From contig JAKZAP010000008.1 in the NCBI GenBank assembly GCA_023053575.1, positions 149,001 through 213,000 on the forward strand: DNA of 64,000 nt, given 5' to 3'. Source of the stretch: Branchinecta lynchi (Eukaryota > Arthropoda > Branchiopoda > Anostraca > Branchinectidae). This document shows positions 53,606 to 63,370 of this stretch, in pieces. A program made the position numbers and the translations under genes. Each line of letters starts with the position of its first letter. The stretch's first letter is position 1. Under the pieces are notes generated by a model that ran no database searches, had not been told where the DNA came from, and worked only from the letters and a program-made list of their open reading frames with translations.

Positions 53606-55221
53606 GTCTACAGACGTGTTGAATATGAGACAATAGAAACTAGTCCACTTCGAGCGCTAGACTAGAATAAGGCTAATTCGTGTAGCGGAGCTCGCATAAT
53701 CCTGTTGCGTCTTTCTAGTGAATTTTGTGTTTATTTATTTGTCTTGAACCAAAAAGCATTCCTTAGTTATTTTTGGCTTGTGATTTACGAGTGATTATCC
53801 AGAGTTTCAGTGCCATAGTTTTATTATTCAGAATGCCGACAGACTTGGTGTTTCCAGCACAGATGACTTAAAGCCAAAGCTTTCTGCAGATAAACACCAC
53901 GTGTTGTCGACACCAGCATCCTAGATCCAGTATACTGTAGGTCGATGTGTCCCAATAGTAAAGATACAACGGAATAACGAGAAAGTAAAACTAAGATAGT
54001 ATTGCACAAAATTAACTGCCATTTGTGCTGTACTTGTAACTAAGAGCTTTTTTCTCGGCAGTGGTGCAGTTCTCAACTGGCCTACTTGAACAAGCCATTA
54101 TGTTCTTGGTGTTATTTATATGTTGACGGGCATCCAGCTGAACTGCCTTACTATACTACTGTCGAGGCTTGCATTTAGAAAGATGAAGAATGTGTATATC
54201 CAGTTTCCAGTTATTTACCCGGTTATGTTCCTAATTTTAGTTTACAGAAAAGATTTTGGATTTGAAAATCAAAGATTGCCGTTATTAGATCTTCCTGGGT
54301 TATGTAATGTTTTATTCGAAGAGGAATCATCTGTCAATCTTAACTCGAAACAAATTGAACTGCCGTACGCTACTATATTATTGCTAATAATTGCTTAGAC
54401 CGTTTACGAAACGTGCGAGTTTAGTTCCCAGTGATTTTGCCCGGTTATTTGCTGCCTTAAAGGTTAGTTTGTGAAAGATTTTAGTTTTGAAAATTAAATA
54501 TCACCATTATTAGTTATGTTTGCTTATATTTTCAGGTTAAGGTTAATTTGTCTTCAAAATGGATCTCGACACAACTTTACGACTTTCCCTGGGGGTATTC
54601 AAACTTCGTACTTCATTAGTTTTTGTAAATATTTTAATCGAAAAACTCAACAGATAAACCTTACAAAATGCAGTCTTACCACAGCTTCCTTATCTCGAAT
54701 AGGTATCGAAAACTATTCCGAAGAAGCGTTCCTTAATCAAGAAAAAAACAGTTTTCCCGTTTGACTATACAATGCCGACAAACTTCTGCCAATTCCCATG
54801 ATGTTTTGGGTATCGCTTGCGATTCCCGAGGGCGTGTCACTGCTACGGAATTTCTGCATCCAAGTTTCTTCTGATCAAATTAAATTGCGCTTAACACGTG
54901 AGAGTTAGAAAGTAGCGCCTCGACTTATTGGACACCAAGAGCCCATGATCTCTTCTTCACAGTTATTGACAAGGGTCTCCTGCTAGCGCATTTTTATCCA
55001 TCTTTTCACCCATCCTCGGGTCCCACTAGATGACATTAATTCCGACAAAAAGTGAACAGTAGTCTCCTCGCTGTTCTTAGTCTAAAAAAGGTCTTAAATG
55101 AAAACAAAACAAAATGCGCCGAGTGAGTGAAGTACTTTATTTTATCTGACAAAAAAGTGCCCTTCCGCGTCATACCACGCAGTGAACAAAAGTGACCGTA
55201 AACAAAGGAGAAACAAGGAGC
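53606..55221. other. Intergenic, nothing recognised
   Basis: An open frame at 54120-54398 (92 codons) has hydrophobic stretches but no family. TTGAAAATTAAAGAT-type phrases recur near 54260 and 54488 (TTTTGGATTTGAAAATCAAA, TTTTAGTTTTGAAAATTAAA). Confidence 0.45.
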
Positions 55222-55412
55222 GCGTTCCACCCTACTTACCGTAGTTACGACGCATGACGCCACGAATCTTCGATTCTTGGCGTCAGGACTTGAACGAGTT
55301 TTCCTATTTTCGACAAAATATCGTACTACGGGCTAATCGGGCCAACCACGTCACGGATACTAGTTACTTTCGAGAAGGTGGGAACGGCCAGCGTAGTAAC
55401 TTTTCACTGATA
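55222..55412. mobile_element. GTGTTCCACCCT-family element, partial copy
   Basis: CGTTCCACCCTACTTACCGT, GTTACGACGCATGACGCC, AATCGGGCCAACCACGTCAC and GGGAACGGCCAGCGTAGTAA; the right tip is missing. Confidence 0.8.
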
Positions 55413-55537
55413 GGCTCTATGAAAAGATAGGTAAAGGAAGGCCCTTATCCGCCACGTCAACATATTACAATAGAAAATGTTGCTGGTGGTCAAAACTGAA
55501 CAAATACGTACTGCAGACACAGACATTTGGTGCATGC

Positions 55538-55612
55538 TCAACCCTCCTAACAATAGTAACTATTAGTTACCATTTTCGTTCCGGCCCCGTGACAACTTAC
55601 TAAGTGGAACAA
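55538..55612. mobile_element. GTGTTCCACCCT-family element, tip in opposite orientation
   Basis: CTCAACCCTCCTAACAATAG, TAACTATTAGTTACCATTTT and CGTTCCGGCCCCGTGACAAC, the reverse form of the right end seen at 51000-51044. It lies 80 bases beyond the stop of the MIEAP-like gene and so probably within its 3' UTR. Confidence 0.75.
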
Positions 55613-55690
55613 GCTCTTAAATGCAGCGGTAACAAAATCTTAGGGACAAGAGAAAAACAAACGGTTCAGGTCAAATGCTACTTTCAACTA

Positions 55691-55858
55691 TCACGTTAAA
55701 ACAACTGCCTTGTGGGCGCACTTTCCATTCGGTCCTTCTAGCAGGGCGGGCCAGAGGTACGTTCTGATCGTGGTGGACCTCGGGTCAGAGTTGTGGAAAC
55801 GAACGTGGAGGTCTGAGCTGAAGGTTCGTACTTCGTACTCGAGAACGAACGAGGGGTT
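55691..55858 (-). CDS. MIEAP C-terminal-domain-like protein, exon 4 (stop codon)
   Basis: Acceptor TATTTCAG, then NPSFVLEYEVRTFSSDLHV, RFHNSDPRSTTIRTYLWPAL and LEGPNGKCAHKAVVLT, with a TGA stop at 55693-55691 (minus strand). R-F-H-x-S, L-W-P-A-L-x-E-G and K-x-V-V-x-T are the conserved C-terminal signatures of the family (recalled). All four exons together give 831 bases and 276 residues. A minus-strand AATAAA is readable around 55136-55141, some 550 bases downstream, as a possible poly(A) signal. Just beyond the stop lie fragments of the GTGTTCCACCCT element. Confidence 0.78.
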   Translation of the reverse strand, partial: NPSFVLEYEVRTFSSDLHVRFHNSDPRSTTIRTYLWPALLEGPNGKCAHKAVVLT

Positions 55859-56061
55859 CTGAAATAGGTTCCTTTGTTAATGAAAAAAATACAAACAAAC
55901 TGCCAGCTCTTGTAAGTTGGGACGAAGTAGCAACCGTCAGTTATCAACCAAAACGGAAATAACAGTACGTCAATACAAATGTCAGACAATCATGACGCTT
56001 AGATGAACATGACCAAAGGTTTCGATAGTATCCCGAAAATTTGATATTTGATCTAGACAAT

Positions 56062-56230
56062 TAAAAAAAAATTAAATTAAATTAAATTGCATTTGTAACC
56101 AGTCTAGGTAAAGACGCAGTATGGTTACTCCGGAATATGGAGTATGGAGTATTACGAGAATTAGGTCTTGTAGATACTCGGTGTTCCAACAGACTTAAAC
56201 ATTTTTACTGTAAAAATTTCGAAACAGAAT
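56062..56230 (-). mobile_element. LINE 3'-end fragment with TTAAA tail
   Basis: A-run followed by ATTAAATTAAATTAAATTGC, then ATTTGTAACCAGTCTAGGT, arranged like the other minus-strand LINE ends of this window. No protein remains. Confidence 0.5.
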
Positions 56231-56289
56231 AAGGCCTATGGAAATCATCTGAGAAGATCAAGTTCAGATATGGATATTGCATGTGTGTT

Positions 56290-56420
56290 TACCCTGCAGT
56301 ATACGTCAAAAGAGGACCCTTCCGAAGAAAGGCCGAAATTTAGTTCTAGTAAAATTGAGCTAGCCTATCCGCTTCGCACTGTCAAATATGATTCCCAGTC
56401 AGCTGGGGCTGCAGGAATAT
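56290..56420. repeat. Foldback-family copy
   Basis: AGTATACGTCAAAAGAGGAC, CCTTCCGAAGAAAGGCCGAA, and at the right CCCAGTCAGCTGGGGCTGC. Confidence 0.65.
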
Positions 56421-57448
56421 TTTATATTTGTTGGACTTCTTGATCCAGACTATTGAATGTTGTAGATTCTCGAGTTTTCGCCAGACCCCTTTAATACTTT
56501 GCTATTTATTCATAATCAGCTGCTTGAATATGTAGGAAAAAAATATAAATGCTGGTTTAGAAATAGAAAATAGATCGCGTTCACTTTTTATTTTCAGAAA
56601 AGCTGTACGATAAACTGGCGGAACCGAATGTCGGTCCGACAGGGAAATCAAGTAAAATCTCCTGCTTCCAGGGCATTTTATTACCTCTAATCGACTTCAG
56701 AAAAAAAAATCTATGTTGAAAAATGTCCCGCCAAAACTTTTACTTCAAACAAATTTTTCGGTTTCAGCCGAATTCCGAACGGACTATATGTCCGGGTAGA
56801 AAATATTTGTCATATAGGGATTGAGCATGTCTTTCTGCGCCTAAACCGAACATCTAATCAACTTCAGATAAACCTTCAACTTTTAACAAACTTTCCGGTT
56901 TTGGCCGTATTTCGGGCGAACTATTTGTCCGGCAAGAAAACAATTTTCATATTCGTGTTCAACCCTAAATCGACTATTTCATTAGCTGTACACACATATT
57001 TTGTTCGCCCCCTTAATTTGAGCCCCCACCCTTATATGTAGAGCTATAGAGCCCATCTACGAACTCGACCTGTCCCTTTGACCCACAAGAGCCCTCACAC
57101 CAAGCTCCATCAAAATATCTCGAGAGTTATGGTGCTCACAGACAGACGGACAGATGGACAACTTTTGCGATGTCATAGGTATCCCCCCACTTACGTTTTG
57201 GGGTCCCAAAATTAAACAGAAGCACGAATTTTCTTTACGACAAAATACTGACGATTTACGAAAACTTTGTGTTTACTTAGTAAGTATAAGCGAGTCTTTC
57301 TGTTGTTGACTACAAAGTCAATTTCCGCGTCTTCGCTGTGATAGTTACTTTTCGAACGAATGAATTCTATTCTATAACGACGGGTTCTTTTCTTGGAAGC
57401 AGAAGCGGCATTTAAAAGTCCATTACCACCATTATACATTCAACTAAC

Positions 57449-57565
57449 CTGGTTTACGAGGTTCCAAGAAAGCCTGAGACAGTCCTGGACGTAGTCCTGA
57501 AGTTCGTCACACTCCTTTAAGCATGGATAGTCGTACAGGGTTGCCCAGATCTGGGAGCAGACCTC
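57449..57565 (-). CDS. MIEAP C-terminal-domain-like protein, exon 3
   Basis: A 117-base, phase 0-0 exon with acceptor CGTAG and donor CAG|GTTAGT on the minus strand. It encodes EVCSQIWATLYDYPCLKEC, then DELQDYVQDCLRLSWNLVNQ. This alternation of Leu/Tyr/Cys helices with a Y-P-C and an L-x-W-x-L matches what I recall of the invertebrate members of this domain family. It is too short and phase-locked to be visible as an isolated open frame. Confidence 0.75.
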
Positions 57566-58161
57566 CTACGATAGAAGGGATGGTTATTGTGGGAGAGGTG
57601 ATTGTATCCGCTATATCCACTCCACTTCCGCACCCATCTGGACTATCCTTGTTGTCGAGATTTTGATTTTCATCCGGTATATCCTATACCCCCAAACGGC
57701 AATACACCGGAAATTCGTATCTTCGTTCTAGTAACTGCCACACCGGATTGCGTCGGAAGCAATATTACGACTAATTCCAACCGATCCGATTCCGCTATAT
57801 GGGTTCAAGAGTGGGTTTTTTCTAAAGTTTTTGTTTTGATTTGATGTTTGTTTTGATGAGTTCTGAAGTTTTGATTTTTAATGGTTTTATTTTGGGAAGG
57901 AAAATATTAAGGAAAAAGTTAAAGTAACAACAGAATAGTAATAAGAATAAATTTTTAAAGTAAAAATGGAAAGAGTCGGTGTGACACTTGTGTCACTGAG
58001 AGGAGGAGGAGGGAGAAAAAACGGGCCAATAATATTAGTTTATTCTAAGCATAGCTTACACTAGCTAGCGTAAGAGCGTCAGAACATATTATTCCGACTC
58101 TCGAGTTAAAAAAAAAAAGGTACTTGCCAGACTATATACTCCGTAAAAAAAAATCTTGCTT
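57566..58161. other. Intron of the MIEAP-like gene, no element recognised
   Basis: The ORF at 57602-57844 has no family. Purine-rich GAGAGGAGGAGGAGGGAG near 57999. Confidence 0.45.
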
Positions 58162-58263
58162 TATTTGCTACAGGGATTAATTTTGTCTCTACTGAGATAA
58201 GATTCTTTCTAATTCGGATCAATCTTATCCCAGTAGAGACAAGATTAATCCCAGTAGTAAATA
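58162..58263. repeat. Short foldback element D, copy 2
   Basis: 43-base arms: TATTTGCTACAGGGATTAAT (58162) reversed at 58221-58263 (GATTAATCCCAGTAGTAAATA at the end). Flanking ACTTTAATCC corresponds to GGATTAAAGT of copy 1. Confidence 0.88.
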
Positions 58264-58309
58264 CTGCAATGAACTTTAATCCTTTCTCCTTCCCCGACGT
58301 TGACCCAGA

Positions 58310-58425
58310 AGATTGATAGCCTGAAGAGGACCCTTGCCAAGAAGGTCCGAAATATCGCTGATGAAAAATCGTAGCTTACGTATCCGTTGTATACATTATT
58401 TGAATATATTTTTACAGTGTATCTC
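58310..58425. repeat. Foldback-family copy with intact CTGAAGA and GAAA
   Basis: GCCTGAAGAGGACCCTTGCC, AAGAAGGTCCGAAATATCGC, TGATGAAAAATCGTAGCTTA, CGTATCCGTTGTATACATTA. Confidence 0.8.
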
Positions 58426-58735
58426 CATGGCCAAGTAGCAAATACTAAAATAAAAAAATGCACCGCCAAATATTCTATTATCAGGTTTGTCCGAATATAT
58501 GGTGCCCAAATAAGCACCCACCTTCCCATTCAAATTATACCTCTGGATCCGCCAGTGGGATTGGCCTTTCATAAAGTGAACGAGGCGTCTTTCTCCTTAT
58601 TTTACCGAAGTAGTATCAGTAAAATAAGGGCGATCCTGTTCACCGTTTTCCTCCACACTTGATTGCTGCACTGCTTCTCCCGTCGAAACCATAGGAATAG
58701 TGTTTTTATGCCGAGGTAAACCGTCGAAGACTTAC

Positions 58736-59050
58736 CTCAGCACACTTCGAAATGTCAAATTCATCCGCCGTCTTCCTCAAATACATTTCCACACTTCCTT
58801 CAACTCCTTTCAGACTTTCAGTGGATCCACTTTGAGGAAGAGGTACAGACTTCCTCTTCTCCAATACTTTCTTCTCGATGGTACTGGCGTTCCTCAGCTT
58901 GCTGCCAGACAGTTGGTCTGGAAGAGGCGGGGGAGGAGGCGGAGCTCCTAATGGGACAGGTTGCTCTTTTGCTTCTGTCCTGATTTGTAGAACTTTCTTG
59001 ATGTGTTCTTTGATGAGCGTAGCTCTAGCGTTGGCGCTTCGGTATGAGAG
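58736..59050 (-). CDS. MIEAP C-terminal-domain-like protein, exon 2
   Basis: A 315-base, phase 0-0 exon with acceptor TTTTTTAG and donor GAG|GTAAGT on the minus strand. It reads LSYRSANARATLIKEHIKKV, a linker with six consecutive prolines, a basic Ser-rich stretch, then SVEMYLRKTADEFDISKCAE. The first part continues the helix begun in exon 1 (S-V-I-V | L-S-Y-R-S), as expected for the family, where an amphipathic helix with basic residues follows. The Pro-rich stretch is a plausible SH3/EVH1-type ligand (inference). Confidence 0.72.
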
Positions 59051-59301
59051 CTAAAAAAAATAGTTATTACAAATATGGAAGGCCTCAAACCTGCTCCTAT
59101 GCCGTAGGCAAGCACGCATATTTATTTTCATTTGAACGTATTTATTACTTGTTTTTTGATGCCATGATCATTATTCTATCTCTAAAATTACGAGACGGTT
59201 CCATACTTTATGAATGCAATTAAGCCGTATATTCTTATGTTGCGTGGCTGAAAAGGTCGATGAGTAAACCTTGGTCTAGGCGACTCAACCCGCCGGACGT
59301 A

Positions 59302-59329
<28 letters not shown>
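59302..59329. repeat. C28 homopolymer
   Basis: Twenty-eight consecutive C inside the first intron of the MIEAP-like gene. The run opens a false poly-Gly frame on the minus strand. Confidence 0.9.
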
Positions 59330-59333
<4 letters not shown>

Positions 59334-59746
59334 CAAATATATATGAAATACAAAAATCGTGTCGAAAAATGCAGTTTGGACATAGATATAGACATTTTGT
59401 GTATTTCCTCCAAAACATATAAAATTAAACAAACAATTTACCGTTAACGGCCACTTTTAAGACAAAAGAATCCTGATTGTGGTCGCAATTCTAACACCAT
59501 GAATCCACTACGTCATTCCTTGGGGGTGGTGGTAACAAAATAAATAAATAACATTAAATAAATACCCTTTCCTCTTATCATACTTCTTTCCTTTTCAAAG
59601 AATGGGATTTAACCATTCTCTAGAATGATGCCAGACTTACAGACCGCAATCACTTAAGGATTTTCCCGAGAAATGCAAGTTAAATGGTGAAAATGGCTCT
59701 TGACGACGGTTCGATGGCCGCTCGCCTCATATATACTTTTCACAAA

Positions 59747-59945
59747 ATATATATAAAACGGATACGTCAGCTACGATGCTTTTGCAGCGATACTTTTACA
59801 CTTCTTGGGAAGGGTCATCGTCAGCCCTTACCAAACCCTTACCAAGAAGGCCCGAAATATCGCTGTTAAAGCGCCGTTGCTGACGTATCCGTTTTACGCA
59901 TTATTTGAATATATTTTTCAGTCAGCTTGGGCTCAAGGAATATTT
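59747..59945. repeat. Foldback-family copy with both arms, compact
   Basis: AACGGATACGTCAGCTACGA and CTTCTTGGGAAGGGTCATCG are reversed by ACCAAGAAGGCCCGAAATAT, CGCTG and GCTGACGTATCCGTTTTACG. Ends with TCAGTCAGCTTGGGCTCAAG. Confidence 0.8.
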
Positions 59946-60534
59946 TTTTCATAAAAATATAGTTTACTTTATTAATACTGTGTGGGGGGAGGTTAGCGGG
60001 GGGGAGGTAGCCAGAACCCAGTAACCTGAATTTAAACATCAAATCGCAGTTTGGGATGTTGCAAGGTCCAAGCTTCAGTCGACCTGAGTGCAATTATCGT
60101 CTAAAGCAACCTACACAGTCAAATATTCACAGTCAGATCCACTCCCTATTTCGGACGCAAATACATTCTTCTTTTATCGGAGCGAATTGAAACGCAAGCA
60201 AAACAGGAGACAGAGACAAATTTAATATTTAATGGAATTTAAAAAAAAAATTCAAGATCATGATAGACCTGTCACGTGAAAATCCAGACAGATTTGTCTG
60301 TGGCAGGACTAAATAATTTAATCACTTATCATAATCAAATTGGGAACAAAAAAGAAATGAGAAAACAAACACTTTATTATGAAGATACACATCGGAAAAC
60401 ATGTCGTAGTGACGCGAATTTCGCATGCGTATAGGACTGTGTACCTTAACACGCAAAGAAGAGATTGTGTCCAAAAAGAGGAAACAATTTGCATACGCGT
60501 ATGGTCGAAAAAGAGCCTTGAAAATTAATCTTAC

Positions 60535-60765
60535 CACAATCACTGAAAACAGCAATTTCGTCTTCAGCTCCTCTAAGTTTCTTAGTTGTTCCAGTTGGTC
60601 GAGCGCATCCATAGTATCTACACGCGCCTGCGCATATAAATTCCCATAGCGGCGGATTAGGGAACTCGGAGCACGCTCGCCATCAAGTACTTGGTCGCAG
60701 AAGATTGAAGCCGTACGCTCAGTCATCGATTTCGCTTGACTGGCGAGTCTGAAATTCAAACTCAT
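60535..60765 (-). CDS. MIEAP C-terminal-domain-like protein, exon 1 (start codon)
   Basis: An ATG at 60765 (minus strand) opens 77 codons ending GTG|GTAAGA. They read MSLNFRLASQAKSMTERTAS, then RAPSSLIRRYGNLYAQARVD and TMDALDQLEQLRNLEELKTK, ending LLFSVIV. Y-x-Q-A-R-x-D is reminiscent of the motif that opens the C-terminal domain of mitochondria-eating protein (MIEAP/SPATA18). The protein is short (276 residues) and has none of the long coiled coil of vertebrate MIEAP, so it is a family relative and not an orthologue in the strict sense. Role in mitochondrial quality control is inference from the family only. Confidence 0.75.
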
Positions 60766-61287
60766 TATGCTGCGAAACTATACGAGACTGTATCGTTTGG
60801 TATTTTTTTTTTCTGTTATCATCATCATCAAAACCCTTGAGTCAAAAATGATCATGGGCTCAAGGGGGTCATGAAATGTAAGTTTTGCTTAAAGTTCAAT
60901 GGACAAATTAAACTACCCCAATCCCACTCTGTAACAACCTAGGACCAACGCTTATTCCCTAGCTCAGCCGATTTTTCAACAGTTTCCTCTCTGTGATATT
61001 TCAAAGCGTAATTTTTACTAGCTTGGACAAAGATCAGAGTGATGTTTCTTATAATACTTAGTTGATCTTTATTTAATGCCTAAATCAGCTTGTATAATTC
61101 AGATTTGAATAGGCTATTTGTTTTTTAATCATTTTTGAAGCTAAGTTATTTTTTATAAACTTATGCATATTACGGTACATTTTATAAAGCCCTTTAGCCA
61201 AATTACGACCGAAGAAGAAGTGGAAGAAAACCATCGAAGACTTAAGTTATATTGTTATATATGACAAGAATATTTTGGAGATTTAAC
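60766..61287. promoter_or_regulatory. Putative bidirectional promoter interval
   Basis: This 0.5-kb gap separates the minus-strand start codon at 60765 from the plus-strand ATG at 61288. It contains no recognised repeat, which is unusual for this window. No clear TATA box or initiator was pinned down. The promoter role is inferred from position only. Confidence 0.3.
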
Positions 61288-61488
61288 ATGTCTTCTAGTG
61301 ATTCCGATTCCCCAGTTGCACCCTGCTTTGGTGGCATCTCAAATATATCCTTTCCTATCAAGCATGGCCGGGAGTTTTTGAGTTTACTGCCACGAAGTCC
61401 CAGCTCCCAAGATTTGGATCACCGAAATGCCAGAGAGGTAAAAACAAGCGATGACGAGAAAACGGCCAATTTTCGTAGCGCCTTCTAG
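61288..61488 (+). CDS. Small Ser-rich ORF, divergent neighbour of the MIEAP-like gene (uncertain)
   Basis: An ATG preceded by AAC opens 67 codons: MSSSDSDSPVAPCFGG, then ISFPIKHGREFLSLLPRSPS and SQDLDHRNARE. The stop is followed about 40 bases later by AATAAA (61529-61534). I do not recognise a family. A GAG|GTAAAA at about 61438-61444 could be a splice donor, in which case this is the first exon of a longer gene to the right. The start faces the MIEAP-like start codon 0.5 kb away, so a shared promoter is possible. It could equally be a chance ORF. Confidence 0.3.
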   Translation: MSSSDSDSPVAPCFGGISNISFPIKHGREFLSLLPRSPSSQDLDHRNAREVKTSDDEKTANFRSAF

Positions 61489-61528
61489 AGGAGGTTGGAA
61501 ATGTTTATTTGTGAAGCATTGAATACAA

Positions 61529-61534
61529 AATAAA
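61529..61534 (+). promoter_or_regulatory. AATAAA poly(A) signal candidate
   Basis: A canonical hexamer 40 bases after the stop of the small ORF at 61288. Family B repeat sequence starts about 30 bases further on. Confidence 0.3.
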
Positions 61535-61559
61535 GCATTAGAAGTATCCATTGTGCTTT

Positions 61560-62640
61560 AAGTATTTTTTGTACTTTGCGGTTAAGATGAGTACTTTAAG
61601 GGATGGTCGGATCTGGGAAGTGGCAATTTCTAAGCCAATCTTGTCAAGTCTCTAATGTTCAAGCCAAGTTTCACCGTCCTAGCACATCTTGAAGTAGCCT
61701 ACCTTAAACTGCGATCACCGAAATTCAAGACCCCCCTCCAACTCCCTAAGAGTGACCGACTCCGGTCCGGTTCTATCACTGATGTATCTAGGGCTAACGC
61801 TTGTTCTTCCCACCAAGTCTTATCCCAATCGTTATATTCCAAGCGTGTTATCCCCCCCCCCCCGACCCCGTCCGCACTTGAAATGAGACATCTGCGACAT
61901 GAGGCCTTTCCATATATCAAGTTTCGTTAAGATCCGATTTCCCATTCAAAAGTTATAAACACGTCGATATTACGGATTCCCCCCTCCTCCACTGTCCCCA
62001 CGGTAGTCGGATCGGATAAGTGACTATTTCCAAGTTAGTTTGGCCAGGTCTCTAATATGCCATGTGTAAGAATCTTAAGTCAGGATCACCGGAATTCCGG
62101 GACTCTCCCTCCAACTCCCCCCACAGTGCTCGGATCCTGTCCAGTCTTGTCAACTATATACCTAGGCCGTGTGCTTGTTCTTCCCACCGAGTTTCATATC
62201 CAATCTGCCCACTCTGAAAACGTCACACGATTTCCGGTTCTCCCCTCCAGCTCCCCCCAAAGTCACCGGATCCATTCCGTACTCGAAGTGTGACATCTGA
62301 GACACGAGGTCTTTCCAGGTATCAAGTTTCATTAAGATCCGATTCCCCGACATCTGAGACAAGAGGTCTTTCCAAATAAGTTTGCTTAAGATCCGATTGC
62401 CCGTTCAAAAGTTAAAAATACGTCAATATTCCGGATTCCTGCTCCCTCCACTCCCCCAGGTGGTTGAATCGGGAAAGTGACTACTTTCAAGTTAGTTGGT
62501 AGGGTCCCTAACACGCCTGCCAAGTTTCATCGTCTTAGCACATCCCTAACTCGAGCTGAGTGGCCTGACAGACATACCGACAGATAAAAGTCATCGGTAC
62601 ATGGCACTTGAGCGGAGCTGCAAGTGCCATAAAAAACTAG
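61560..62640 (-). repeat. Composite repeat family B, copy 4 (minus orientation)
   Basis: Read on the minus strand it starts TTTTTTATGGCACTTGCAGC and TCAAGTGCCATGTACCG, then GATGTGCTAAGACGATGAAA. It continues through two to three higher-order units with CTTAATGAAACTTGATA and TGGGGGGAGTTGGAG, ending near TACTTAAAGCACAATGG. Confidence 0.82.
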
Positions 62641-63031
62641 CGGATTTAGATAGTTCTAGTAAAGCAAAGGTGCGGCCAACACACACCAAGGAAACAATGA
62701 AGGATATATACTTTTTTTGCAATCTTCAGAATATGAAGTTATCGGAGCAAGCGTTGGTGAACGACCGACCGAGTTTCAGTGGGGACATTAACTATTGCTA
62801 GCAGTGGTAGCATCGCTGCTATTTGAGTGTGTGTTTTCCGTCTTGGCGCTACTCCCTAGTGTTATTTTGCTCTGTCTTTGCGCGACTAGGACACACCTGT
62901 TCAACACGGAGATATTGGCGATACTGAAAAAAAAAGTTCGGGCCTCAGGCAGTCTTAGTCCTGACTCCATCTAGAGGGCAAATTTCTGGACTCATTTCCC
63001 TCGGAAAACTGGAAAGTCGATCAGACCCATA
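62641..63031. other. Intergenic, nothing recognised
   Basis: No exon or repeat family noticed. The minus-strand ORF at 62788-62970 has no match. Confidence 0.4.
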
Positions 63032-63370
63032 TTCAATCAATCAATCAATTTTATTTTCAACCCTAAAGCACTAGGCTAACACGGCGGGAATTGGAAAAAT
63101 AACCGCTCACTAACAATACAAATAAAACACAAACTAACAAACAATAAATAAGAAACGAACAAAAATCTTGAACAGTTAAAATGTTTAGTAAAATACGGAA
63201 CGAATTAATTTAGGTATCTTTCTGAAGATTTCATAGGTGCGGGAATATTCTTGCCTCGGAAATCTGGTGGGCATGATCAAAAGTCAGGATTATTCTGCTT
63301 TTTATGGAACGTAATAGCCTTATCCATGGTCTGAAATCCCCGTTTGAAACAATAACGTTTGTTTTTTTCT
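63032..63370 (-). mobile_element. LINE 3'-end remnant with CAAT tail
   Basis: ATTCAATCAATCAATCAATT then TTATTTTCAACCCTAAAGCA, the same layout (tetramer run, TTTATTTT, then A/C-rich sequence) as the ends of LINE C and LINE E. Protein traces are too weak to name. Confidence 0.5.

Larger units (their letters stand above)
56010..57213 (-). repeat. Composite repeat family C, copy 3 with nested insertions
   Basis: Left end ACCAAAGGTTTCGATAGTAT, right end GGTATCCCCCCACTTACGTT TTGGGG, with ACCAAGCTCCATCAAAATAT and GACAGACGGACAGATGGAC. It is interrupted by a LINE tail at about 56062-56230 and a foldback-family copy at about 56280-56420. It sits in the last intron of the MIEAP-like gene. Confidence 0.75.

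Noticed and set aside
56590..56665. Possible plus-strand exon after TTTTCAG (reads K-L-Y-D-K-L-A-E-P-N)
   Set aside because: Lies within the interrupted family C copy, opposite to the gene there, with no phase partner or family match.
59188..59432. Poly-Gly minus-strand ORFs
   Set aside because: Produced by the C28 run; no other coding evidence.
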